From an uncultured Desulfobulbus sp. (GTDB lineage Bacteria > Desulfobacterota > Desulfobulbia > Desulfobulbales > Desulfobulbaceae), in NCBI RefSeq assembly GCF_963665445.1, contig NZ_OY762276.1, positions 5,016,601 through 5,080,600 on the forward strand: a DNA stretch of 64,000 bases, read 5' to 3'. The stretch's first letter is position 1; each line of letters begins with the position of its first letter. Below, piece by piece: positions 19,196 to 28,337 of the stretch. The position numbers and the translations under genes were made by a program. The notes beneath the pieces were generated by a model. It was not told where the DNA came from. It saw only the letters and a program-made list of their open reading frames with translations, and made no database searches.

Positions 19196-20011
19196 GTGCC
19201 TACCGTCCAACACTTTCTCGAAATACTGCACGAAATAACTCCGGAACACCTGGCCGAGGATTGGGATAACGTTGGCCTGCTGGTGGGTGAGCCGCGGCAA
19301 CCGGTGCACCGGATACTCCTCGCGCTGGACCCCGCCTGTTCCCTGGTCGAGGAGGCTGCCCGAGGCCGATACGATCTCCTCCTGACCCACCACCCCATCA
19401 TTTTCCGGCCGCTCAAAGCACTTCGTACCGATACCCCCACCGGCAGATTCCTCGCCCTCGCCACCCGGCATCAGATCAGCGTCATTGCCTGCCACACCAA
19501 TTTCGACAGCGTCCCCGACGGGGTCAGTGGCCATCTGGCGCGCATTGTAGGCCTGCAGCAGCTGCGGCCTTTGGTCCCCTCCAAAAACGGTTGTCCGGAG
19601 ACCTGCGGTCTCGGACAGATCGGCACCTACCCCCAGCCCCTTTCTCCGGAACAGTTTGTCCGTCGCCTCGAAGAGGCCCTTGACCCGCCATGGCTGCTCG
19701 AGGCTGGACCTCGTCCGGACCAGGTGCGTCAGGTGGCGGTTTGCGGCGGATCCTGTTCCGATTTCGCCGAAGTTGCCAAGCGAAGCGGCGTTGATGCCTT
19801 TCTCACCGCCGAGGTAAAGCATTCCGTGGCGCGCTGGGCTGAGGAGGCCGGTCTGTGGCTGCTTGATGGCGGCCACTTTGCCACGGAAAATCCGGCCATG
19901 CAGCCCTTGCGGGAGCGCCTGGAGCTGGCGGCCGAACAACGGGGCTGGGAAGTACATATTGAAGTCGCCCGCCAGGAGCCGCCGCTGCGGCTCGCGGGAA
20001 CTCGTTTTTAA
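19196..20011 (+). CDS. Nif3/YbgI-family dinuclear metal-centre protein
   Basis: About 271 residues if started at the GTG at 19196 (VPTVQHFLEILHEITP). An upstream ATG in frame lies inside a terminator hairpin and is unlikely. Family motifs are LAEDWDNVGLLVGEP at the N-terminus, DLLLTHHPIIF (paired His metal ligands), ISVIACHTNFDSV, VAVCGGSC and a C-terminal DGGHFATENPAM with a His and Glu at the metal site. Nif3-like proteins form hexameric toroids with a two-metal centre. Some have been assigned GTP cyclohydrolase activity, but the cellular role is unsettled. It is followed by a zinc-ribbon protein and RNase HI, as often seen in Deltaproteobacteria. Confidence 0.9.
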   Translation: MPTVQHFLEILHEITPEHLAEDWDNVGLLVGEPRQPVHRILLALDPACSLVEEAARGRYDLLLTHHPIIFRPLKALRTDTPTGRFLALATRHQISVIACHTNFDSVPDGVSGHLARIVGLQQLRPLVPSKNGCPETCGLGQIGTYPQPLSPEQFVRRLEEALDPPWLLEAGPRPDQVRQVAVCGGSCSDFAEVAKRSGVDAFLTAEVKHSVARWAEEAGLWLLDGGHFATENPAMQPLRERLELAAEQRGWEVHIEVARQEPPLRLAGTRF

Positions 20012-20100
20012 AAAGGGGAGCGTGTGAGCCGACGGCATCATGCCTCCCCTGATTTATCTCTATGAGTAACCTTTAGACAGACCGATTGAGGAGTTCATCA

Positions 20101-20826
20101 TTGAAAGAAGAAATATTCAAGCTGATCAAGCTGCAGGCCATTGATAGCGAAATAGCCGGGTTTGATAAAGCCATTGCCAAAAATCAGGCGATCATTGCCG
20201 GTCGTGAGCAGGCTATCGCGAAAAAACAGGAATCCATCGCCGCCCACCGGGCTAAAATCGAACTGCTCAATCAGAAGCAGCGCGAAACCAAGGTTGAGCA
20301 CGATGATGCCGGCGCCAGGGTCAAAGATCGGCAGAATAAGATGATGCAGGTTCAGACCAGTCGGGAGCATCAGGCGCTCCTGAAGGAGATCGAGGAGAAC
20401 AAGAAAACCCTCAAGGATACCGAGGATCGTATTCTCCAGTTCATCGAACAGATTGAACAGCTGGAACAGGAGGTGGCCACCCTTGAGAACCTCTGTTCCG
20501 GCGAGCAGGAACTGCTGACCGAAGAAGTCGCCAATGTCGAAAAGGAAGTCCAGCGGATCGAGCAGTCGAAAAAAAACGTGGTCAGTCAACGTGCGACCGA
20601 GGCTGCCGAACTGGAAGGTCCCTATCTGAAACGCTACACCATGCTGCTCACCAAGCGCGACGGGCTGGCGGTTGTGCCGATCAACGGCAGCGTCTGCCAG
20701 GGCTGCTTCATGTCGTTGCCGCCGCAGCAGGTCAATGAGGTACGTAAGGCCGACAAGCTCAATCTCTGCCCCACCTGTCAGCGGATTTTGTATTATCGCG
20801 AGGAAGAGGAAGCCGCTGTTGAGTGA
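20101..20826 (+). CDS. Coiled-coil C4-type zinc ribbon protein (DUF164 family)
   Basis: About 241 residues. I favour TTG at 20101 (KEEIFKLIKLQAID) because GAGGAG lies seven bases upstream; an upstream TTG at 20086 overlaps that site. Residues 1-175 are almost entirely coiled coil, rich in Gln, Glu and Lys. The C-terminus holds a four-Cys zinc ribbon, SVCQGCFMSLPPQQ then NLCPTCQRILYY. This pattern is the DUF164/YbeQ-like zinc ribbon family, with a possible role in nucleic acid binding. It overlaps the RNase HI start, so the two are coupled. Confidence 0.88.
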   Translation: MKEEIFKLIKLQAIDSEIAGFDKAIAKNQAIIAGREQAIAKKQESIAAHRAKIELLNQKQRETKVEHDDAGARVKDRQNKMMQVQTSREHQALLKEIEENKKTLKDTEDRILQFIEQIEQLEQEVATLENLCSGEQELLTEEVANVEKEVQRIEQSKKNVVSQRATEAAELEGPYLKRYTMLLTKRDGLAVVPINGSVCQGCFMSLPPQQVNEVRKADKLNLCPTCQRILYYREEEEAAVE

Positions 20827-21415
20827 GGCAGGGGTGTTGAAACGGGATGTGATTCTTGCGCGCCTTGCCGAGCAACTCGACGATACGATCCTGGAACGGC
20901 TGTTTCCCGGGGAGGATCTGCCAGCGTTGCGGCAACTGATTGCCGGTAGCCTCAAACCACCGGCAGAAAAAGCGGTTTCTGCGGCTCCGGTTGCGACGGT
21001 GGCTGCCGCCGGTTGCTACCGATTGTTCACCGATGGCGCATCCCGGGGGAATCCCGGACAGGCTGGTGCCGGTGCGGTGTTGCTTTCCCCGCAAGGTGAT
21101 GAGTTGATTGCGCGCTCGGCCTATCTGGGAAGCTGCACCAACAATGTTGCCGAATACCGTGCGCTGATTCTGGGGCTGGACGAGGCTTTGCAACTCGGCT
21201 GCGAGGAGCTTGCCATCTCCCTTGACTCGGAGTTGATTGTGCGGCAGATTCAGGGGCGTTATAAAGTGAAAAATGAAGTGCTTTTGCCGCTGTTTCAGCA
21301 GGTGCAACAGCGGCTTGCCCGTTTGCGCCGATGGTCGATCAACCATGTGCCCAGAGCACAGAACAGCCGGGCCGATCAACTGGCCAACCGGGGCATAGAT
21401 AACAAAGACGATTGA
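20819..21415 (+). CDS. RNase HI-family protein
   Basis: About 198 residues if started at TTG 20819, which has AGAGGAAG upstream and overlaps the preceding gene. A GTG at 20834 is an alternative. After an N-terminal helical extension of about 65 residues, an RNase H fold begins with YRLFTDGASRGNPG (first catalytic Asp). TNNVAEYRALILGLDEAL supplies the catalytic Glu, LDSELIVRQIQGRYKVKN the second Asp, and HVPRAQNSRADQLAN the last. It would cleave RNA in RNA-DNA hybrids. The extension differs from E. coli RnhA and resembles the YpdQ/archaeal-type short RNases H. It precedes rnpB. Confidence 0.88.
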   Translation: MSEAGVLKRDVILARLAEQLDDTILERLFPGEDLPALRQLIAGSLKPPAEKAVSAAPVATVAAAGCYRLFTDGASRGNPGQAGAGAVLLSPQGDELIARSAYLGSCTNNVAEYRALILGLDEALQLGCEELAISLDSELIVRQIQGRYKVKNEVLLPLFQQVQQRLARLRRWSINHVPRAQNSRADQLANRGIDNKDD

Positions 21416-21449
21416 TCCGGCTCCAGCCGGTCACTCGTTTGCACGATTG

Positions 21450-21818
21450 AAGGGGTGGACGCATGATCGCTCCGGCCGTCAGGCCGGGGAGGAAAGTCCG
21501 AACACCATAGGGCACGGTGGTTCGTAACGCGAACTTCGGGCAACCGAGGGAAAGTGCCACAGAAAAGACACCGCCGATGGGGCGCTTGCGCTCACAGGTA
21601 AGGTTGAAATGGCGAGGTAAGAGCTCACCGCCTCCATGGCGACATGGGGGGCAGGGTAAACCCCACCGGGTGCAAGACCAAATAGGGAGACGTTTGAGGG
21701 CGGCCCGCCTGAAGTCTCCGGGTAGGTTGCAGGAGGCACCGGGCGACCGGTGTCCAAGTTAAATGATCATGGTCCGCCTTCGGGCGGAAACAGAATTCGG
21801 CTTACAGTTCACCCCTTT
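21450..21818 (+). ncRNA. rnpB: RNase P RNA, bacterial class A
   Basis: The universally conserved core is present: GAGGAAAGTCCGAACACC near 21490, ACAGAAAAGACACCGCC near 21560, and ACAGAATTCGGCTTACA near 21790. The 5' AAGGGGTGGA pairs with the 3' TTCACCCCTT, closing helix P1. That helix is followed by TTTTTT and doubles as a terminator. The RNA is the catalytic subunit that matures tRNA 5' ends. It lies 35 bp after the RNase HI gene, a convenient arrangement of two RNA-processing genes. Confidence 0.95.
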
Positions 21819-21823
21819 TTTTC

Positions 21824-23029
21824 GTGCATACGCAGATCTCTTCATATCCTACCGTTGGCGTCGTCCTGCCCGCCGGCGGAATCGGTTCCCGTTTCGGCCA
21901 CGCGCAGCCCAAGCAGTTTCTTGAGCTGGCCGGCCTGCCCATTATGGTGCGCGCCTGCCGCGCCTTTTTGCAACTCCCGCAAATAGCGGTGGTGGCCATG
22001 GCTTTGCCAAGCGATCACTACCAGGCGAGCATTGAGCTGCTTGCGCGGCATTTGCAGGTGGGGGAGTTCGAGCGATTGCTGTTCACGGTCGGCGGCGCAA
22101 CCCGTCAGGATTCGGTTCGGGCCGGGCTGAGCCTGCTGCCCGAGGAGATCGAGCTGGTGCTGGTGCACGATGCGGCTAGGCCGCTCATTGACCGGGCCAC
22201 CATCATGCGGTGCATCGAGGGCGCCCGGCAGCACGGGGCTGTGATCGCGGCCATTCCGGTCAAGGATACCCTGAAAAAAGTGGGGCAAGAGCAGCTGATC
22301 AGTGACACGGTCGATCGCGCATCACTGTGGCAGGCACAGACCCCTCAGGCCGCCCGGCGCGACCTTCTGCAGCAGGCTTTTCTCCGGGCCGCAGACAGCG
22401 GATTCCTCGGCACCGACGAGGCCTCCCTCCTGGAGGCTGCCGGCATTGCGGTGCGGGTGGTCGAGGGCAGCGAGCGCAATCTCAAGGTGACCCGGCCGGA
22501 GGATCTGCAGGTGGCCTCCGCCCTATTGCACGAGCAGGCAACAATGAAGATAGGACATGGCTTTGATGCCCACCGGCTGGTCAGCGGACGCAAGCTGATC
22601 CTCGGCGGGGTGACGATAGATTTTGAGCTCGGCCTGGACGGGCACTCCGATGCCGATGTCGTGGCCCATGCCCTGACCGATGCCTTGCTCGGAGCACTGG
22701 GGCTGGGCGATATCGGCCGCCATTTCCCGGACAGCGATCAGCGGTACAAGGGGATCGACAGCCTGCTGTTGCTTGCGCAGGTGCAGCAGCTCGCCGAACA
22801 GCAGGGCTTTGTCCTGGGCAACGCCGATATCACCATTGTCTGTCAGCGGCCGAAGCTGGCCCCGCACCTGGCGCAGATGCAGGCCAATCTGGCCAAATGC
22901 TGCAAGGTCGCTCCGGCGGCCATCAATATCAAGGCAACAACCACAGAAAAAATGGGGTACACGGGACGGGGCGAGGGCATTGCCGCCCATGCCGTCGTTT
23001 TGATGAGGTCAGCGAATGGACGTCAATAG
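21824..23029 (+). CDS. ispDF: Bifunctional IspD-IspF (MEP pathway)
   Basis: A 401-residue fusion of 2-C-methyl-D-erythritol 4-phosphate cytidylyltransferase and 2,4-cyclodiphosphate synthase, two non-adjacent steps of isoprenoid synthesis. The IspD part (1-235) begins VVLPAGGIGSRFGHAQPKQF and contains VHDAARPLI. The IspF part starts at M241 with GHGFDAHRL, then GLDGHSDADVVAHAL and KATTTEKMGYTGRGEG. The only plausible start is GTG 21824, six bases after the rnpB terminator U-tract and without a clear Shine-Dalgarno, which is odd. The last 14 nt overlap the next gene. Confidence 0.93.
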   Translation: MHTQISSYPTVGVVLPAGGIGSRFGHAQPKQFLELAGLPIMVRACRAFLQLPQIAVVAMALPSDHYQASIELLARHLQVGEFERLLFTVGGATRQDSVRAGLSLLPEEIELVLVHDAARPLIDRATIMRCIEGARQHGAVIAAIPVKDTLKKVGQEQLISDTVDRASLWQAQTPQAARRDLLQQAFLRAADSGFLGTDEASLLEAAGIAVRVVEGSERNLKVTRPEDLQVASALLHEQATMKIGHGFDAHRLVSGRKLILGGVTIDFELGLDGHSDADVVAHALTDALLGALGLGDIGRHFPDSDQRYKGIDSLLLLAQVQQLAEQQGFVLGNADITIVCQRPKLAPHLAQMQANLAKCCKVAPAAINIKATTTEKMGYTGRGEGIAAHAVVLMRSANGRQ

Positions 23030-24161
23030 AGAGAGACTGGCAGCAAACTTTACCGAGCTTTGTGAGATCGACAGCCCCTCGAGGCAAGAGCGGCGGATGT
23101 TGGAGCGTCTGCGAGCCCTTTTCAGCGAGCTGGGAGCGGCGGAGATTATCGAAGACGACTCTGCACCACAAACCGGATCCGATTGCGGCAATCTGATTGT
23201 CCGTTTTAACGGCAGCCTGGATCTCGCCCCGATCTTTTTCAGCTGCCACATGGATACGGTGCAGCCGGCAGTGGGGGTCAAGGTCAAGCGGATCGGAGAC
23301 CTGTTTACCAGCGCCGGTGAAACCATTCTCGGCAGCGACGACAAATCCGGTCTTGCCGCCTGTGTCGAGGCCCTGCGTCTGGTGCGGGAGGGCAACATTC
23401 CCGTTCGGCCGCTTGAGTTGGTGATCACCACCTGCGAAGAGATCGGCCTGATCGGGGCCAAGGCCCTGGATCCTGCCCTGGTCAGGGCCAGAGAGGGGTA
23501 TGCCCTTGATTCTACAGGATTTGCCAAGGTGGTGACCCACGCGCCCGCACTCAACCGGATCACCATCACCATTCAGGGTGTGGCTGCCCATGCGGGCCTC
23601 CATCCGGAGTGGGGTGTCAACGCACTGGTGCTTGCCGGTCAGGCCCTGGCCAAGGTACCCACCGGCAGGATTGATGAGGAGACCACGGCCAACTTCGGGA
23701 CTATCCAGGGCGGTGCGGCCTCCAACATCGTTCCGGAAAAGGTGGTGATCGAGGCCGAGGTGCGCAGCCATTCCATGGAAAAGCTTGCCCAGGTGACCGA
23801 AGAGATTGAGGGGATATTCAAGGCGGCGGTGGCCCAGTGGTCGGATCCCACCGGCTCGGCCAAAGGAACGCCCGGGGTGGAGATCGAGGTGCGTCAGGAT
23901 TTCACCGCCATGCAGCTCAACCAGGAAGACCCGGTCCTGCGGCGTATAGCGGCTGCCGCCCGCTCCATCGGTATGGAGCTGACCTACGAGAAGGCCGGAG
24001 GCGGCAGCGATGCCAACATCTTCAACGACCATGGTCTGGCAACGGCCATTGTGGCCACCGGCATGACCAATGTCCATTCCACCAATGAGCAGGTGGAGCT
24101 CCAGGACATGGTCGGCCTGACCCAGCTGTTGCTCGCCCTGCTCACGGAAGAGTCCTGCTAG
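23016..24161 (+). CDS. M20-family metallopeptidase (PepT-like)
   Basis: A 381-residue zinc aminopeptidase/deacylase. Signature segments are FFSCHMDTVQPAVGV (first metal His), ILGSDDKSGLAACVEAL (bridging Asp), VITTCEEIGLIGAKAL (catalytic Glu pair) and the dimerisation-domain QGVAAHAGLHPEWGVNA. A C-terminal TNVHSTNEQVEL supplies the last His ligand. It resembles the PepT-related group often annotated M20/M25/M40 tripeptidase-like. The start overlaps the end of ispDF by 14 nt, so expression is coupled, although no pathway link is apparent. It converges with selD. Confidence 0.9.
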   Translation: MDVNRERLAANFTELCEIDSPSRQERRMLERLRALFSELGAAEIIEDDSAPQTGSDCGNLIVRFNGSLDLAPIFFSCHMDTVQPAVGVKVKRIGDLFTSAGETILGSDDKSGLAACVEALRLVREGNIPVRPLELVITTCEEIGLIGAKALDPALVRAREGYALDSTGFAKVVTHAPALNRITITIQGVAAHAGLHPEWGVNALVLAGQALAKVPTGRIDEETTANFGTIQGGAASNIVPEKVVIEAEVRSHSMEKLAQVTEEIEGIFKAAVAQWSDPTGSAKGTPGVEIEVRQDFTAMQLNQEDPVLRRIAAAARSIGMELTYEKAGGGSDANIFNDHGLATAIVATGMTNVHSTNEQVELQDMVGLTQLLLALLTEESC

Positions 24162-24169
24162 AAAGGTGC

Positions 24170-25234
24170 TCAGGAAAAGAAGATGATGCCGGGATCGCCG
24201 GAGCGGACCTCGCCGATGATGCGGCATTCTGGCTGGTAGCCGGCCGGGCCGAGTAGGGTGAGCAGTTGCCGGGCGGTATCGGGCCTCAGCGCCAACAAGA
24301 GCCCACCGGAGGTCTGCGGGTCATAGCCGATCAATTCCAGGGAATCCATCTCAGGCAGGGACGAGCGGACCCACTGGCTGTAATAGGTGCGATTGCGGTA
24401 GGCCCCCTCGGGGATGATGCCCATGTCGGCGAGGTCGCGGGCATTGAGAAAAAGCGGTATCTGCTCGGCATGTACCAGGATCGAGGCCTTTGCGGCCTCG
24501 GCCATCTCGTGCAGATGACCAAAGAGGCCGAACCCGGTGATGTCGGTGCAGCCGTGGACGCCGGCGCGCAGATCGGGATCGCGGTTGAGCAGTTCCATGG
24601 GCAACCGGTTGAGGGTGGCGAGCAGTTCCACCAGTTGCCGCTCGCCCGTGGCATCGGTCAGGCCGCCCTTGATCGCGGTGGACAGGATACCGCTGCCGAG
24701 CGGCTTGGTCAACAGGAGCACGTCGCCGGGCAGGGCACCGCCGTTTTGCAGCACCTGATCGGGATGGACAAATCCGGTGACCGACAGGCCGTATTTGAGC
24801 TCCGGATCCTCGATGGAATGACCACCGACGAGCAGTGCCCCGGCCTCGCGTATTTTTGCCAGACCGCCTTCGATCACCTGGCGGAAGACGCTCTGATCCA
24901 TGGTCTTTGCGGGGCAGGCGAGGATGTTCATGCACAGCTTCGGCACCCCGCCCATGGCGTAGACGTCTGAGAGGGCATTGGCCGCAGCGATCCGGCCGAA
25001 GTCAAAAGGATCGTCGACGATGGGGGTGAAGAAATCCACCGTCTGGATCAGGGCCGTGGTGTCGTTGAGACGGTACACCCCTGCGTCGTCGCAGGTTTGG
25101 CTGCCCACGAGAAGGTCGGGATCCTGCGGCAGTTCGAGTCCGCACAGTATTCGGCCCAGGTCCCCTGGGCCCAATTTGGCAGCTCAGCCTGCGGCCTTGA
25201 CGGTGCTGGTGAGTTTGATCGGTGTGTTCGCCAT
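24170..25234 (-). CDS. selD: Selenide, water dikinase, a selenocysteine protein
   Basis: The gene makes selenophosphate from selenide and ATP for selenocysteine tRNA and selenouridine. The full frame starts at ATG 25232-25234, MANTPIKLTSTVKAAG, then an in-frame TGA at 25184-25186 (residue 17). It continues AAKLGPGDLGRIL for a total of 354 residues. In SelD this position is the catalytic Cys or Sec, so TGA is best read as Sec. A hairpin follows at once. Other motifs are IQTVDFFTPIVDDPFDFGRI (metal/ATP site), SDVYAMGGVP and GYDPQTSGGLLL. An annotation that treats TGA as stop would begin at TTG 25174 and lose the active site. Confidence 0.95.
25153..25186 (-). promoter_or_regulatory. Candidate bacterial SECIS hairpin in selD
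   Basis: Directly after the UGA (25184-25186) the mRNA folds into GGCCCAGG, loop GGA, CCTGGGCC (8 perfect pairs, 25153-25171), beginning 13 nt past the UGA. Bacterial SelB requires such a short stem-loop with guanines in the apical loop immediately downstream of UGA. Loop identity is only suggestive, since SECIS loops vary. Confidence 0.75.
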
Positions 25235-25556
25235 TGATGGAATCATTCTGACAAAAGTGAAATGTTTTCGGACCAATATCAATATTTATTGAAGATACCC
25301 GATATTTTCTTGAAAAAAAACGTGTAATCTGGTTGTAGATAATCTTCTTTGCAAGAATTGAATCGACAAAAGTACGGGCACAAGGAGCTGTTCTTTGTGC
25401 CTTTCGATTTTTTGTCGTTCTCGCAAAAAGCCGCGCAAACGGGCGTGTTGGTATGTAAGTTCCCGTTTTCGTGATAAAGACTTCGTGTATATTTTAGGTT
25501 TTATGCGAGCTTGTCATCATCATTCAAGCATCCTCACCATATCGTAGGCTGTAGCT
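25235..25556. other. selD-purF divergent intergenic region with a hairpin
   Basis: A 322-bp AT-rich gap that must hold the promoters of divergent selD and purF. At 25377-25401 a stem GGCACAA/TTGTGCC with an internal loop is followed by TTTCGATTTTTT, resembling an intrinsic terminator or attenuator 155 bp before purF. I see no PurR box or purine riboswitch core. Confidence 0.45.
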
Positions 25557-26987
25557 ATGAATACGTACGTACCTGAACATGAAATTTCGGCCAAGCCCAA
25601 GCACGAATGCGGCATCTGTGGGGTTTTTGGCCACCAGGATGCCGCGAAACTGGTCTATTTCGGATTGTATGCCCTGCAGCACCGTGGGCAGGAGAGTGCG
25701 GGCATTGTGGCCGGAGACGGCAAAAGGGTCGTGATCCACAAAGCCATGGGCCTGGTTGCCGACGTGTTCAGTGAACAGACCCTGCAGCGTCTCACCGGTC
25801 ACCTGGCCTCCGGCCATGTACGGTACTCCACCACCGGTGAGTCCAGTATCGTCAACACCCAGCCCTTCCTCGCCACCCACAAGGGGTTGCCGCTTAGTGT
25901 TGCCCATAACGGCAATCTGGTCAACTCCATTGCCCTCCGCCGCCATCTCGAGCAGCAGGGGTCGATCTTCCAGACCACCATGGACTCTGAGATCGTGATT
26001 CATCTCATGGCCCGTCATATGGATCGTGGCCTGCAAGAGGCGATCAAGACCACCTTCTCCTGTATTCAGGGGGCCTATTCGCTGTTGCTGATGACCCCGG
26101 ATACCATGATCGCCATCCGCGACCCCAACGGGTTCCGTCCGCTCTGTCTCGGCGTGCTCGACAATGGCGCCTATGTGGTTGCCTCGGAAACCTGTGCCCT
26201 GGACCTGATCGAGGCCGAATACATCCGCGATATCGAACCCGGCGAGGCACTGATCATCAACGACCAGGGACTGACCTCACTCTTTCCCTGGGCGCCGGCG
26301 AAAAAGAGCTACTGCATTTTCGAGCACGTTTACTTTGCCCGCCCCGACAGCGACGTATTCGGATTTAACGTTTATGCCTCCCGGAAGCGCATGGGCGAGA
26401 TCCTGGCGCGCGAGGCCAAGATCGATGCCGATTTCGTCATGCCCTTCCCCGACTCCGGCAACTACGCCGCCATCGGCTACTCCAACGCCTCGGGCATTCC
26501 CCTGGAAATGGGCATGATCCGCAACCACTATGTCGGCCGAACCTTTATCCAGCCCACCCAGTCCATGCGTGACTTCTCGGTACGGGTCAAACTCAACCCG
26601 GTACGCAAACTCCTCACCGGTAAGCGGGTGATCATTGTCGAGGATTCCATCGTTCGCGGCACCACCGGCCGCAGCCGGGTGCAGTCCCTGCGCCGGGCCG
26701 GAGCGGCCGAGGTCCACATGGTGGTCAGCTGCCCCCCCACCCGCTACGCCTGCTATTACGGCATCGATTTCCCCTCGAGTTCCCAACTGATCGCCGCCGG
26801 CAATACAGTCGATGGCATCCGCGAGTATCTCGGGCTCGATTCCCTCCATTACTTGAGCGTTGAGGGGTTGGTCGAGGCCACCGGGCTGCCCCGGGAAGAT
26901 TTCTGCCTTGCCTGCTTCACCGCGGAATATCCGATTGAGCCTGACAGGGAATTCACCAAGGAAGCTTTCTCAGGCTGCGGCTGCTGA
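25557..26987 (+). CDS. purF: Amidophosphoribosyltransferase
   Basis: A 476-residue enzyme for the first committed step of purine synthesis (PRPP plus glutamine to phosphoribosylamine). A 17-residue propeptide precedes Cys18 in HECGICGVFG, the expected N-terminal nucleophile after self-cleavage. Glutaminase motifs include LQHRGQESAGI and HNGNLVN. The PRTase part has the PRPP loop VIIVEDSIVRGTTGR. Cysteines in KSYCIFEHVY, YACYYGID and DFCLACFTAEYP match the [4Fe-4S] ligands of the Bacillus-type, oxygen-sensitive PurF, in keeping with an anaerobe. The ATG at 25557 has only a weak ribosome binding site. Confidence 0.95.
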   Translation: MNTYVPEHEISAKPKHECGICGVFGHQDAAKLVYFGLYALQHRGQESAGIVAGDGKRVVIHKAMGLVADVFSEQTLQRLTGHLASGHVRYSTTGESSIVNTQPFLATHKGLPLSVAHNGNLVNSIALRRHLEQQGSIFQTTMDSEIVIHLMARHMDRGLQEAIKTTFSCIQGAYSLLLMTPDTMIAIRDPNGFRPLCLGVLDNGAYVVASETCALDLIEAEYIRDIEPGEALIINDQGLTSLFPWAPAKKSYCIFEHVYFARPDSDVFGFNVYASRKRMGEILAREAKIDADFVMPFPDSGNYAAIGYSNASGIPLEMGMIRNHYVGRTFIQPTQSMRDFSVRVKLNPVRKLLTGKRVIIVEDSIVRGTTGRSRVQSLRRAGAAEVHMVVSCPPTRYACYYGIDFPSSSQLIAAGNTVDGIREYLGLDSLHYLSVEGLVEATGLPREDFCLACFTAEYPIEPDREFTKEAFSGCGC

Positions 26988-26996
26988 ACAACTCCA

Positions 26997-27031
26997 GGCG
27001 CGGCATCATTGACCGTGGTCAACGCTGCGCC
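26997..27031 (+). terminator. Hairpin downstream of purF, possible terminator
   Basis: The sequence from GGCGCGGC to GCTGCGCC folds into a long imperfect stem about 10 bp after the purF stop. A T-rich tract (GATTTTTTCC) follows 12 bases later rather than immediately, so efficiency is uncertain. Confidence 0.5.
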
Positions 27032-27257
27032 GGATTCATGAGTGATTTTTTCCTCAGGAACGCTGCTCGATCCTGATATACACAGCTTGTGCAGTCATTG
27101 CTCAGGCTGCGGCTTTTTGTCCAAGGATACATTCGTACAGGGGGAAGAGTGGGGCTGTCGCTCCCGCTCTCCCTTGTTTCCGTCACTGCGGTCCGGTTGT
27201 TTGCCGGGGTGAAGCCGGCGCCGGAATCGGTGACCCAACCCGCACCGGAGGATTTGT

Positions 27258-28337
27258 ATGGATCCCGCCGCACTTCTGCCGACCCCTGATTCAATCCCCG
27301 CTCCCTGGGGTTGGTTTCAAGCTTTGCTGCTGCTGACCTTCCTGCTCCATATCGTGTTGATGAACGCCATGTTCGGTTCGGCCTTCATCGCCCTTGTCAG
27401 TCATTTCCGCCGCGGCGGGACGAGCTCGCCCTGCAGCGAATCCGTTTCCCAAACACTCCCCTTTATCATCGCCTTTACGGTCAACCTCGGGGTGGCCCCC
27501 TTGCTCTTTGTTCAGGTGCTCTATGGCCATCTGATCTATACCAGCTCGATTCTCATGGCCGTGTACTGGTTGTCAGTGATCGGTCTGTTGATCGGAGCCT
27601 ACGCCCTGGCCTACCTCTACAAGTACCGCTTTGCCAGGTTGGGATTTTTTCGTTCTCCCCTCCTCTTGGTGATTGTTTTCTCCTTTGCCGCCATTGCCTT
27701 TGCCTTTGTCAACAACATCGGCTTGATGCAGGCACCCGATTCCTGGATCCGCTATTTTGCCGAGCCGCGTGGATTGCTCTTGAACCTGGAGGATCCCATG
27801 CAGCTGCCGCGCTATCTCCATTTCCTTTGTGCCTCGGTGGCGATCGGTGGGCTGGCCATTGCCGGATATTTTCATCGACAGCAACAGCGCGGCGACTGGG
27901 GCGGAGTGGAGTGGATCGGGATCGGCTGCCGTTGGTTTGCCTTTGCCACCATGGGCAATATCCTTATCGGTGGCTGGTTTTTATGGAGCCTACCGCAGGG
28001 AATGCTCAACCTGGGTGCCTCGGGAGGACAGGTCTTGGCGGGAACCGTTGCTGGCGGCCTGATCCTAGCCTGGCCGGCCATCCGTGCCGGACTTGCCGGC
28101 CGCGTGGTTGCGGCGATCTGGTGGACCCTGGGGACGGTCGTCCTCATGGTGCTGGCACGGGATCAGCTGCGTCGATCCCTGCTCGCCCCCTGGTTCTCGC
28201 CGGCTGATCTGCAGGTCGTTCCGAGCTTTCTTCCCCTGATCCTCTTTTTGGTTCTCTTTGTTCTCGGCCTGGGGCTTATCGCCTGGATGGTGCCCTTCAC
28301 CCTCAAGAACTGCGGACCCAGAGGAGGGCAGCGATGA
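27258..28337 (+). CDS. Polytopic membrane protein, cytochrome bd-superfamily-like subunit
   Basis: A 359-residue protein with about nine hydrophobic helices and little soluble sequence. The first helix reads WGWFQALLLLTFLLHIVLMN, with a His in a position reminiscent of the haem-ligand helix of CydA. The neighbour encoded by the overlapping gene starts in the same style. I read it as the smaller partner of a two-subunit quinol-interacting complex related to cytochrome bd. Its stop TGA overlaps the next ATG (ATGA at 28334-28337), so the two are stoichiometrically coupled. No CXXCH motif is present. The family assignment rests on helix patterns, not on conserved catalytic residues. Confidence 0.6.
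   Translation: MDPAALLPTPDSIPAPWGWFQALLLLTFLLHIVLMNAMFGSAFIALVSHFRRGGTSSPCSESVSQTLPFIIAFTVNLGVAPLLFVQVLYGHLIYTSSILMAVYWLSVIGLLIGAYALAYLYKYRFARLGFFRSPLLLVIVFSFAAIAFAFVNNIGLMQAPDSWIRYFAEPRGLLLNLEDPMQLPRYLHFLCASVAIGGLAIAGYFHRQQQRGDWGGVEWIGIGCRWFAFATMGNILIGGWFLWSLPQGMLNLGASGGQVLAGTVAGGLILAWPAIRAGLAGRVVAAIWWTLGTVVLMVLARDQLRRSLLAPWFSPADLQVVPSFLPLILFLVLFVLGLGLIAWMVPFTLKNCGPRGGQR

Noticed and set aside
25235-25556. Purine riboswitch or PurR box before purF
   Set aside because: No conserved purine aptamer core or PurR palindrome could be found; only a terminator-like hairpin.
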